A stretch of 59,080 nucleotides of DNA from Tritrichomonas foetus (lineage: Eukaryota > Parabasalia > Tritrichomonadida > Tritrichomonadidae). Location: positions 190,418 through 249,497 of the forward strand of contig MLAK01000217.1 of NCBI GenBank assembly GCA_001839685.1. The letters run 5' to 3'. Each line of letters begins with the position of its first letter. Position 1 is the stretch's first letter. This document shows, one piece after another, positions 1 through 8,317 of the stretch. Made by a program: the position numbers and the translations under genes. The notes under the pieces were generated by a model. That model did not search any database and was not told the origin of the DNA. It saw only the letters and a program-made list of their open reading frames with translations.

Positions 1-190
1 TTATCATGAAGATAGTTTTATCATGAAGATAGTTTTATCATGAAGATAGTTTTATCATGAAGATAGTTTTATCATGAAGATAGTTTTATCATGAAGATAG
101 TTTTATCATGAAGATAGTTTTATCATGAAGATAGTTTTATCATGAAGATAGTTTTATCATGAAGATAGTTTTATCATGAAGATAGTTTGA
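1..190. repeat. 17-bp tandem repeat, about 11 copies
   Basis: The unit TCATGAAGATAGTTTTA repeats head to tail with a 17-base period (TCATG recurs at 4, 21, 38 and so on up to 174). Copies are essentially identical until the last, which ends TTTGA. The array runs into the window edge and may be longer. Seventeen is not a multiple of three, so the array is not an in-frame coding repeat. Confidence 0.95.
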
Positions 191-334
191 TAATCAAGAA
201 GGATTTGCTATTATCATATGAAGTTAATTTGGATTTTGTGAAACAAGAAAAAAAATCCAAAGTTGATTTTTCGTCAATTTATTTTTACCTACAAAATGAT
301 TCCATTAAGTTTCATTACCAATTAAAATTTCTCT

Positions 335-1039
335 TTAAACTTTCGTCAGTGTGACGATTCCTACATTCAGTGCGAAAATTGGAACTTTGACTGTATTGCT
401 TTCTGTTGAAATTTCAACGAATTCTGTATGAATTTGTTGTATCGTTCCATTATAGCAAAGTGATTCTTTTAATTGCAGTGTAATTGAATCTCCACCTTTC
501 AGAAACTCATTTCCACCCTTCAAAATTTTTCCGTTTTGGATGGAAAACTTTTCATCTGAAAAATCGTTATAATAGTTCTCAATTTCGTCTCTGGTCATTA
601 AAGGCCCTTGGCCAAGTGAAACTGATACTTCCTTGTTCTTTCTTTCATTATTTTCTTCTTCTTGGTTCATCATATTCATACAATTAAGGAAAGGCACATT
701 TTCGCTTTGACTGCGGAAATAGTCTGCATATTCTGGAAAGTTATCAAAAAGTTCGTTCATTTTGAACAAAATGAACTTTTGAACGTGATCATGAATCAGA
801 CTTAAACTGTTTTCATAATCGTTCTCAATTCCATTAATCATTCCTTCGTATAACTTATGAGCGGCTTTTATTTCGCATTTTTCGTATTCTTGGATAGATT
901 CGTGGCGAGTCTTTTGGATGGCATTTGCTTTTTCATCGAATTGCGGAAGAGCAGGGAGTTCATGGTTGACAAGACGCTCGACGTTGGTTTTAATCTGCAT
1001 GATTTGAGCTTTTATTTGTTGTACAGTTTGGTTCGACAT
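335..1039 (-). CDS. Sds3/BRMS1-like putative histone deacetylase complex subunit
   Basis: A 234-residue protein starting at a true ATG (1039). Residues about 30-105 are a charged helical stretch that fits a coiled coil. Residues about 160-234 resemble the C-terminal capping domain of Sds3/BRMS1 proteins: an 'I.NGKI...G..F..GD' opening, short beta strands, then 'VKVPIFALNVGIVTL', comparable to the family's 'IEDGKL...W.HRGQ' and 'LYISQLQKGK' pattern. Family members dimerise through the coiled coil inside Sin3/Rpd3 deacetylase complexes in the nucleus. The match is by pattern and order of elements, not strong identity. The gene lies next to the tandem repeat, and nothing around it adds functional context. 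Confidence 0.45.
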   Translation of the reverse strand: MSNQTVQQIKAQIMQIKTNVERLVNHELPALPQFDEKANAIQKTRHESIQEYEKCEIKAAHKLYEGMINGIENDYENSLSLIHDHVQKFILFKMNELFDNFPEYADYFRSQSENVPFLNCMNMMNQEEENNERKNKEVSVSLGQGPLMTRDEIENYYNDFSDEKFSIQNGKILKGGNEFLKGGDSITLQLKESLCYNGTIQQIHTEFVEISTESNTVKVPIFALNVGIVTLTKV

Positions 1040-1698
1040 TAATTAATTTGATGAGGATTTTATGGTGAATTTCGATATAATTTCACCTTGAGAAAAGAAA
1101 ACGATAAAAACAAAAATATCTTGCTAAATAAATAGATTAAATGGTAAAGAGTTACTTTTACTTTATTTAATACAGTCATTTTTCAAAATACTATAATTTT
1201 TAAGACATTAACTTTGGATTTGATCAATATAATATCGAAATAAATACGAAAATAGCAAAGGGCTCCCATTCAAACATAGGTGATAGCTAACTCAGTTCAC
1301 TCTCAACATTTCTAAAAAAATAGCCATGAAAATATGATCATATATTCATCTTTATAATAATACGAAAAGTACGAAATTTGAAACTCACGGATTACTAAAG
1401 GTCGAAGAATTCGATTCATATTCATTCTCATGCTATCGAAATCGAGGTTTATGTGGGTATGAAAAGAGAAATTTTTGGTAAAAAGGAATTTAGGCAAGTC
1501 ACAGTCGGATGCGAAAACACAGACGGTTCTGCTTCGATGCCATTTGTTCGATATCATGTGGAGGGAACCGCGAGGCAGGGCCAAGTTCTCTCATAGCCGT
1601 TTGATACCGAATGACCGACCTAACCGCTTTCTCTTTGTCAAATAATTGTGAATGACATGTTATATAAAAATCGACTATTTATAAAGTGAAAAAGTTTA
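1040..1698. other. Intergenic region with a short GC-richer island
   Basis: This AT-rich spacer separates two minus-strand genes. Positions about 1500-1620 are less AT-rich and include CCGTTT at 1597. The one open frame (minus strand, 1312-1584) begins at TTG and has no recognisable domain. I see no tRNA or convincing gene. Confidence 0.5.
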
Positions 1699-3147
1699 CT
1701 ATAATACATCATTCCCTAAAATACGTAATGTTTCATAAACGGACTGAGCCATCATCGCTAGAACATCATTAGATGAATTTTGAAAGTTCACGGGCAATAG
1801 TTCTATAAATTCCGATGACATCAAATCTAAGATTAATGGCGGCATTCTCCTTTTTTTCTGTCCGAACTCTAACGCGTAGTGTATTAGTGTGAGTACTTGT
1901 TTCTGTAAATTTTCGTTATCACTTTCGATAATATCACAAAATGAGTCATATAAATCGGCAGACAATATTTCATTTCTAAAGAATTTAGAATATTTTATCA
2001 TATTTGTTAATAATTTCAGTATGTTCATTTTCTCCTGAAGTGGGGCTGTCGAATATATTCCTAAAATTTGTCTGATTAGCTTTCTTTGATCTTTAAAGAT
2101 CTCTAATATATGATTCTGTTTCAACATTAAATTAATAATTTTGATTATTTCATTTGAAACTTGATAATTTGGACCATCAAGCTGGTCAAACAAATTTTTG
2201 AAGTAAATCGGCTTTAAATAAAAAAGATAGTTTTCTGAGTTAATTTTTACAACTTTTTTGATCATTTTTAGATAGCATGAATACGAGAATGACAAAATAT
2301 CGGAATTGGTTTCGTAAGCCAAAGCTAATTTTTCAAAGATGTGATTTTGAAGCATTAAATTTACCAAATTAGGATTAATTTGAAGCATTATTCGAACAAT
2401 GCAAACTATTTGTGTAAAAGATTCATGACCAATATCAAAATGAGAAATCACATCAAGATATGTTTCAAAAAAGTTGTGGCAATGTGGATCATTTTTGATT
2501 ATTGGAAAAATAAAATTGATTATGCTACTATGTGGGATCCTTTGCATTTGAATGTTAATGAATTCAATAATAGACTGAAAGAAATTTTGGGAACTTTGCT
2601 GATCAAAATCAAAAAAATTGAATTCCTTAATAATGTTGATGGCTGCTAAAAACAAATTTTGATTCGACTGGTCACTAATAATAGTATTACTATGAATAGA
2701 AAACGAGATTACATTACATAGTAGATTTGACTGAGCAAAGAGTTTGCTTACCGATTTGAAATATTCTGAAAGTAAAGCAATCAAAAAAATCAAATTATCA
2801 AAAATATTAATATTTTGAATTTCATCTTGAATACTTAAAAGAAAGTCTGTTTTAATAAGGATATCTAAAATTTCTTCATTGTTTGTCAAATCGTGTTGAG
2901 AAAATGATTTTTGACTATCGTAAAAAAATAGCCCAATAATTCGCGCTATTTGATTAGCCCTGTCATAATTGTGATCTAAAATAGTATATCTGAGTTCTTT
3001 GAATCGAGTTTTTAATATTTCCGAAATATTATTGATTTGTAATATTTGCGTAAAAGATTTAGGTGATTCAATACCTAATAAAGCAGAATCCACTAGTAGA
3101 TCTTTTGGATTGCATCCACTAGGTAAATTTATGTCTTTATATTCCAT
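1699..3147 (-). CDS. Armadillo-like helical repeat protein, function unknown
   Basis: A 482-residue protein from ATG at 3147. It is almost entirely alpha-helical, with regularly spaced Leu/Ile/Phe pairs about every 40 residues (for example 'LKLLTNMIKYSKFFRNEIL' then 'QKQVLTLIHYALEFG'), the look of ARM/HEAT solenoids. The first ~40 residues are non-repetitive and there is no signal peptide or membrane segment. Many divergent proteins of this style occur in trichomonads. The start lies 76 bp from the divergent membrane-protein gene at 3224, so the two probably share a promoter region. I cannot assign a function. Confidence 0.75.
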   Translation of the reverse strand: MEYKDINLPSGCNPKDLLVDSALLGIESPKSFTQILQINNISEILKTRFKELRYTILDHNYDRANQIARIIGLFFYDSQKSFSQHDLTNNEEILDILIKTDFLLSIQDEIQNINIFDNLIFLIALLSEYFKSVSKLFAQSNLLCNVISFSIHSNTIISDQSNQNLFLAAINIIKEFNFFDFDQQSSQNFFQSIIEFINIQMQRIPHSSIINFIFPIIKNDPHCHNFFETYLDVISHFDIGHESFTQIVCIVRIMLQINPNLVNLMLQNHIFEKLALAYETNSDILSFSYSCYLKMIKKVVKINSENYLFYLKPIYFKNLFDQLDGPNYQVSNEIIKIINLMLKQNHILEIFKDQRKLIRQILGIYSTAPLQEKMNILKLLTNMIKYSKFFRNEILSADLYDSFCDIIESDNENLQKQVLTLIHYALEFGQKKRRMPPLILDLMSSEFIELLPVNFQNSSNDVLAMMAQSVYETLRILGNDVL

Positions 3148-3184
3148 TTCGGAAAATCAATGAAAGTGATGTTCACTTTGTCAT

Positions 3185-3199
3185 ATTGGTGACCGTTTA
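3185..3199. promoter_or_regulatory. Putative promoter element in a divergent gene pair
   Basis: The 15-mer ATTGGTGACCGTTTA lies in the 76-bp gap between divergent ATGs (3147 minus, 3224 plus). The identical 15-mer occurs at 20515-20529 in another divergent gap. Its core ACCGTTTA contains a Myb-type AACGG site on the other strand. Function is inferred from position and recurrence. Confidence 0.5.
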
Positions 3200-3223
3200 T
3201 TCGCCTTATGTATCAATCATTGA

Positions 3224-4201
3224 ATGAATATATCAAATGAATCTGAAAGTAGTGACTTAAATGATGTTCCACTTGAGATTGACCAAAATGATTTTAGTTT
3301 GTTCATTGATGAAAATTCCATAAAATATAGTTTCTCAATATTCATCATGATTATTTTATTCAACTTCTTTTTTTGTTTCCTTTGCTATGCATGTATTCAA
3401 TTTATATCATCAAATAAAATATATTCAAAAACGTTAGAGTTTCAAAATGTTACATTACAAAGCATCTCATTTTATTTTTCGGAATTGCCAACACGAAATG
3501 TGAATTTTCAAATTAAAATGAAATTCAACTCCAAAGAAACAATTGATTTCAAATGTTTATTTAATATTTCTTTATCGAAAACCAAATCAATTTTTTCATA
3601 TCAAGATCTTCACACAAATGCAGAAAAATTCATCATTAACACTAATGTTGCAAATATTGATTATATAAATTTGACAATGTTTGATTCTAATTCACCTTTA
3701 TTTTTCAATAGTGTAACTTGTACATTATATACTTCTATATATGCTTCGTACTATTTTAATCTCTTTTCCAATCTCTTTTTTATCGCAATTTCATCGATTT
3801 TTCTAATTTTTCATTTGAGAAAGTTTTCTGCTCAAAAAGAAATAATAATAACTCAATATTTATCTTCTTTATTTGTATTGTTATGCTTACTTTATGAAGT
3901 AACAAGTCTCATTCAAACAGACAGGGCATTATTATTCCAACAAATCGCTGAAATACTGCTCAAAACATTTTTTATTCAAATGACTTTTTCATTTCTACTC
4001 ATTTCATTTGATTTCATTCATATAAATATCATTGAATCATTTTTTGATTTCTTTTTATCTATTCTTATCATGTTATATAGCTTAAGCTTTTATATTTTGA
4101 TTTTAAAACAAATAAAGTTAAAGAAATATATTTATTATCTGCAATATATATTTTGTATATTCTACGAATTGCTCAGAAACTATATTTATGGTGCTCATTA
4201 G
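3224..4201 (+). CDS. Polytopic membrane protein, probably frame-broken near its end
   Basis: A 325-residue ORF from ATG 3224. It has an acidic N-tail, one membrane segment (about residues 38-60), a loop of about 110 residues that looks beta-rich and lumenal or extracellular, then at least four more membrane segments (about 170-192, 209-230, 236-262, 268-290). The single helix, ectodomain and helix bundle resemble Wntless/TMEM181-type topology, but I see no diagnostic motif. The ORF ends in 'YGAH', while the +1-register frame stays open from 4081 to 4389 and encodes two more hydrophobic helices. That suggests a single-base indel or sequencing error between 4081 and 4199. Confidence 0.65.
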   Translation: MNISNESESSDLNDVPLEIDQNDFSLFIDENSIKYSFSIFIMIILFNFFFCFLCYACIQFISSNKIYSKTLEFQNVTLQSISFYFSELPTRNVNFQIKMKFNSKETIDFKCLFNISLSKTKSIFSYQDLHTNAEKFIINTNVANIDYINLTMFDSNSPLFFNSVTCTLYTSIYASYYFNLFSNLFFIAISSIFLIFHLRKFSAQKEIIITQYLSSLFVLLCLLYEVTSLIQTDRALLFQQIAEILLKTFFIQMTFSFLLISFDFIHINIIESFFDFFLSILIMLYSLSFYILILKQIKLKKYIYYLQYIFCIFYELLRNYIYGAH

Positions 4202-4389
4202 ATCATTTAATTGTTGTTAAACGAAGCACTTTTTATTTAGGTACAGGTTTAATTATTACATTATTCCTATTTATAAGTGATATCATGCGAGTTCAAAAGA
4301 ATTACCAATTCAGTTATCTGTTAAAATCGATTGGATTTATTAGTTATGGATTATCTTTATTACTTATTCATAGTGTTAGTAATAGTTAA
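4200..4389 (+). pseudogene. Displaced C-terminal part of the 3224 membrane protein
   Basis: This frame is open from 4081 but has no ATG. The ORF opens at a TTG (4153) overlapping the upstream gene. It encodes two hydrophobic helices ('LGTGLIITLFLF' and 'SIGFISYGLSLLLI') separated by a short polar loop. This is the pattern expected if it were the last part of the preceding membrane protein after a one-base frame change. It is unlikely to be an independent gene. Confidence 0.55.
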
Positions 4390-4715
4390 CATTTATTTCT
4401 ACATAAAATTTAATTAGAATTTATATTATATTTACCTTACTTTGGTAAATTTCAAGATCCAATATTAGATAAAAACAATATATGTGAATCAAGAGTTAAT
4501 TATATCAAATAAGTAAAATTTACAAGAAAGGTTTTTGTAGAATCAAAATGAATGAATATTGAAAGGGCATGATGTAAATTAAATCAATTTATAAGTGATA
4601 TTCCATGTTTGATAGTTCACACTCAGTGATTTTAATCATTCAAATGTGAATAAAGAGATTAAATTTAGCGAATAGTTCTATCAAATTAGAATTTGTATTT
4701 TTTTCTTCTTTTTTT
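4390..4715. other. AT-rich intergenic region, no gene seen
   Basis: The 3' ends of two convergent genes face each other across this spacer. I see only AT-rich sequence and short homopolymers, with no repeat, tRNA or coding signal. Confidence 0.6.
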
Positions 4716-5492
4716 TCATAATTCATGTGATTTTGATAAATCAAAGTTTGATAAATCAGGTTCCGATGCATAAGCAAAACTTTCTACAAGAGCTTCATTA
4801 GTTCCCATTCTAATATAAATTCTTCCATTTATTCCCCACTCAAGTCCATACTGGTTATATCCAATCCAAAAAGGAACACCATTCTTTTTTCCCCATCCTA
4901 TGAGCTCAATTGAATGATTTCCAGCCTCTGGTAGCTTTTTCAAGGATGATTGATAGATCCCACTTTTATACATTCGGAAATTATTATCAACTGCAACATT
5001 TATTGTTAAAGGACCGCTTGAATAAAGTTCTTTTTTTATTTCTTCAACTCCATAAACATGCTTCGTACTCAAATATTTGGCTTTGTAAAGTATCATGTTT
5101 TTATTAGTTGAGCATTTACTACAAAAAGCATCAGAATACTCAGTAACGTTTTTCCATGGATGACAAGAAATATCTGTAACACCATTTTGCTCAAGAAAAT
5201 AATATGCATTAATTTCACTTCCACCAAGACACCCGTTATTTGTTAAATCACAAGCAACTAGGTATTGAGGAGATAACTGAATTCTTTTGCCAAGTGCTCG
5301 ACAGAACCGATGGCTCATTGCTTTTAGTGTGGAGTAAGCATAACAACTGCCACACTGTTGCATCAAGGGACCAAAATTACAATGAGGAAATTCTTTTAGG
5401 AAATCATATCTTTTGGGAAGTTGAGGTGAAGTGGTTTTCTTCTTTGCATCATTAGTGCATAAAATGCTTTTCATAAAAATAAAGAAAAGCAT
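4716..5492 (-). CDS. Papain-family (C1) cysteine protease, cathepsin C/X-like, minimal prodomain
   Basis: A 258-residue protein with the C1 catalytic set: 'QQCGSCYAYS' (Cys50), 'GNHSIELIGWG' (His193) and 'GYNQYGLEWGINGR' (Asn213). The Q-Q-C-G-S-C spacing recalls cathepsin X. The usual Trp after the catalytic Cys is Tyr and the Asn-Ser-Trp motif is Asn-Gln-Tyr. The N-terminus 'MLFFIFMKSILC' is a very short hydrophobic leader (a second ATG lies at 5474), and only about 15 residues separate it from the mature-like region, so a classical inhibitory propeptide is missing. The C-terminus is 'KSHEL', faintly like an xxEL retrieval tail. An endo-lysosomal or secreted protease is likely; activity is not assured. 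Confidence 0.85.
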   Translation of the reverse strand: MLFFIFMKSILCTNDAKKKTTSPQLPKRYDFLKEFPHCNFGPLMQQCGSCYAYSTLKAMSHRFCRALGKRIQLSPQYLVACDLTNNGCLGGSEINAYYFLEQNGVTDISCHPWKNVTEYSDAFCSKCSTNKNMILYKAKYLSTKHVYGVEEIKKELYSSGPLTINVAVDNNFRMYKSGIYQSSLKKLPEAGNHSIELIGWGKKNGVPFWIGYNQYGLEWGINGRIYIRMGTNEALVESFAYASEPDLSNFDLSKSHEL

Positions 5493-5610
5493 TAGGTTGT
5501 CAGATATTTTTGATCATATTGAATTTGTATGGTGAAATGATTATTAATATGGTGAAATGTGACATGCTATGTGAAAAGAGCATTTTGAATGTGATATTTA
5601 CAGAAATTTA

Positions 5611-6861
5611 ATGATAGAGCGAAAGAAATCATACCCACGAATCGCTCGATTAACACGCTTTCTTGTTCTTCTTTCATCTCCGATAATTTTACTCCAAATC
5701 GCTTTATTTTATATATCATTCAGATCCCGACAAAAAACAGAAATAGAATGCGATCCTTTTACAAATCACTATCATTTTTTGAAGGATGTTGAGCCGCCAC
5801 TCAGATTTTTTATATATAACTTCACAGATTCAAAATTTAAAGATCTTCAAATTTACACACAGAGAAAAAAAGTTAATAAGGTTGAGTATTATTTCGAACC
5901 ATATTTACTTTCATATATTAAAAATAATTGCATACTTACAAATAATCCAAATGAAACAGATTTGTTTTATATACCCATTTATTTTTCAATGACTATGTTT
6001 ACTGATGGACGTTTCCCAATTGAGTCATTACTTGGTCGGCTAGATTATTATTCAAAAAATGGAGGCTTGGACCATTTAATTGTTTTTAATATATTTGCAT
6101 TTTGGAGAGCAACTATTCAAGAAAAATACGAACATATATTACCGTGTATGATGAGCTTCGCAGATGTAAATTGGGACTTATCAATTCGATATCCCCTTTT
6201 AATGCCGAGATTTACACTTTTGCCATATTCATCATTGAATAAGTTAAGCATTCATAGAAACTTTAACAGAAATGCACTACTTTTTTATATTGGATCGACT
6301 TTATTATCTACTTTTAATGAGTTTTCTTGCGAAATGAGAACAGAAATTCTTGAATATGCATCAAAATTGAATTTCTCTCAAATTTTTGTAAAAGAAAGAG
6401 GAAAAAATCCGGATGATTTAACAAACGGCTTTGCAATTGAAAGAATGATGCATGAAAGTCAATTTTGTTTAGTCCCACTAGGTGACTCTCCTTCATCTAA
6501 GCGAATTTATGATTCATTTAATGCACTTTGTATACCAATTATTATTTCTGATTACATTCGGTTTCCTTTCGAAAATATTTTCATTAATTATTCCAAAATT
6601 CTACTTCAAATATCTATGAAAAATTATCAAAATGACCTTCCTCTTATTTTATCGGCTTCTAATACGAAAATTATCGAGAAAATGCAAAATTCTATCAATA
6701 CTATCAATAAATTTTTTTACTTGAAAGAAAAAAATATCAAACCAAACTCAATTTTTTGGGCATGGGCTGTAAATCACTATATTAAATTGAGTTTTATATC
6801 TTCATCAATGAGAAGAGATTCTTTAATTAAGTGCTCATTTTTAGAGTTAGACGAGAAATGA
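5611..6861 (+). CDS. Exostosin-like (GT47) glycosyltransferase, type II membrane protein
   Basis: A 416-residue protein from ATG 5611. A basic N-tail precedes one membrane anchor (about residues 18-36), giving type II Golgi topology. The exostosin core spans about 65-375: 'LRFFIYNFTD' early, 'NETDLFYIPIYFS', and the signature 'SQFCLVPLGDSPSSKRIYDS' followed by 'CIPIIISD....PFE' (about 288-325). This is the GT-B nucleotide-sugar site typical of GT47 enzymes of plants and protists. The acceptor cannot be read from the sequence; a glycocalyx or secreted glycoprotein substrate is a reasonable inference. The protease gene lies upstream on the opposite strand, 118 bp away. Confidence 0.88.
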   Translation: MIERKKSYPRIARLTRFLVLLSSPIILLQIALFYISFRSRQKTEIECDPFTNHYHFLKDVEPPLRFFIYNFTDSKFKDLQIYTQRKKVNKVEYYFEPYLLSYIKNNCILTNNPNETDLFYIPIYFSMTMFTDGRFPIESLLGRLDYYSKNGGLDHLIVFNIFAFWRATIQEKYEHILPCMMSFADVNWDLSIRYPLLMPRFTLLPYSSLNKLSIHRNFNRNALLFYIGSTLLSTFNEFSCEMRTEILEYASKLNFSQIFVKERGKNPDDLTNGFAIERMMHESQFCLVPLGDSPSSKRIYDSFNALCIPIIISDYIRFPFENIFINYSKILLQISMKNYQNDLPLILSASNTKIIEKMQNSINTINKFFYLKEKNIKPNSIFWAWAVNHYIKLSFISSSMRRDSLIKCSFLELDEK

Positions 6862-7197
6862 AACTTCTATTTTATGATATAAATCAATTGTGTTATTTAC
6901 TAAAAAAATGTTTTTATACGAAATCTATTTTATATTTATTTTTGATTATGTTTATTGGTAATTTATAAACTGTATACCGAATTATCTTAAGAAAGTGATA
7001 TCTTATAAAAATTTCACTTTCAAATGATAACAACTGTTTTGTTAATTCATTTTTTGATGTATTTTTTAGATCACATTTCTGTTATCTGCAGAATTTATGA
7101 GACCAAATAAAGTCTCAATGAATGACTATGAATTTAAGTGGTCGACCAAATTCATATTCAAAAATAATTTCATATTTATCGATTTTTTCCACCAATA
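6862..7197. other. AT-rich intergenic region, no gene seen
   Basis: I see no supported gene. The open minus-strand frame at 7115-7306 is antisense to the small gene at 7198 and shows no domain. Confidence 0.55.
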
Positions 7198-7485
7198 ATG
7201 GACTCATTAGACCTTTCTTCTTTGAATGCATGCTTGAATGAAGTTCAAGCAAATGATAATAAGACTCAGCAACAAGATCCGAACCAAACACATATCCCAA
7301 CATCATCTTTACTTCGCGATAAAGACCAATTATTCGAGGAAGTTAAACAAACTAACGCTAAATTACAGCTTGATCACAAAAATAAATGCAAAAAATGCAA
7401 AAAGCCAGAAAAATCAAAAGGATATTACGAAAAGCAAGATATTAAGCAAAAGCAGCTTAAAAAACTCAAGAAGGGCAAAAAATAA
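7198..7485 (+). CDS. Small lysine-rich protein, function unknown
   Basis: A 95-residue ORF from ATG 7198. The first half is polar and acidic ('DSLDLSSLNACLNEVQ', then a Gln/Asn/Thr stretch). The second half is extremely basic, with 'CKKCKKPEKSKG' and a tail of 'KQLKKLKKGKK'. The Cys-x-x-Cys pair is single, so a zinc finger is not assured. The basic tail suggests nucleic-acid or ribosome contact. I do not recognise the family. Composition unlike the flanking spacer and a clean ATG favour a real gene. Confidence 0.5.
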   Translation: MDSLDLSSLNACLNEVQANDNKTQQQDPNQTHIPTSSLLRDKDQLFEEVKQTNAKLQLDHKNKCKKCKKPEKSKGYYEKQDIKQKQLKKLKKGKK

Positions 7486-7602
7486 AATGTTGTTGAATTA
7501 GCTAATTTTTTCCCTCATTTCCTTTTTTTTATCTTATTTCATTTTTTTCATCAATCCAAAAATAAACTTTTATCGTGATTCTGATTTCATATTGATATTT
7601 TA

Positions 7603-8076
7603 ATATACATCTGTATTACGACCAAAAACCTTTCAAGATGTAGAAAGCTTTTTCGTAAAGATTTGCTTTGAAAAAGTGAAACTGTATATTAAAAAGTGAG
7701 GATTATTCAAACTTTTTGAGCATTTTTTGTAAAATGACAACCCAAAAAATCCCCAATGACCTATTGAAGCTGGCGATTTTTTTGAAAAAGTTCGAGGCAA
7801 TCTATTGAAAAAGTTCGCTTTTTCATGCTCGAAATACGGGGAAAATTTGATGTTAAGTATCATAATTCTGAGTTTATTTGGTTCTAAAATATTTGTGGAT
7901 TTTCCCATTGTTGCAATCATGACAAAAATGAAAACATGAAATAGTCAAATGTATACGCTGATTTAAAGCATTTAGTAAGTATATAGTGCAGGTAGTATAA
8001 AATGTTGAGTTATAAGGAAAAAACTTCAAGTTGTGTCGTAAGAATTTGAAATCTTGGTCGTAATACAGATGTATAT
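7603..8076. mobile_element. 474-bp element with 23-bp perfect terminal inverted repeats
   Basis: Positions 7603-7625 and 8054-8076 are exact reverse complements (core CATCTGTATTACGACC). If TA is the target duplication (7606-7607 and 8072-8073), the layout matches a Tc1/mariner-like MITE or internally deleted transposon. The interior carries a minus-strand open stretch (7633-7920) with no recognisable transposase motif. The element lies between two plus-strand genes. Confidence 0.6.
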
Positions 8077-8290
8077 ATTTTATTAAATGGACATCAATTT
8101 TTAAGATTTAAATCGTCAAAATATGTTGTTGTCATATTCCAATAAATGATTCGTTGATAAAATTATTTTATGAGATTTATTCTGGGATTATATGACTTCT
8201 ACAGTTAGTTTTCACAACTCTTCAGAGAGAAAACCAGAAATTATTATTTCTTTCTGAGATAGTGGCATTTTTGTCCAAAAAACTAAATTT

Positions 8291-8299
8291 TAAACGGTC
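8291..8299. promoter_or_regulatory. TAAACGGTC promoter-like word
   Basis: This is the reverse complement of GACCGTTTA, the core of the 15-mer at 3185 and 20515. It sits 18 bp before the ATG of the 2034-residue gene. A role is inferred from recurrence near starts. Confidence 0.4.
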
Positions 8300-8317
8300 G
8301 TAAAATTTTATACGCGG

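Noticed and set aside
1..190. CRISPR-like array
   Set aside because: Units are directly adjacent with no spacers, and the window is eukaryotic.
1312..1584. Minus-strand 90-codon ORF
   Set aside because: Starts at TTG, has no recognisable domain, and ends in AT-driven aromatic residues.
7633..7920. Minus-strand ORF in the inverted-repeat element as a transposase
   Set aside because: No DDE or other transposase motif is visible; it may be chance in a non-coding element.
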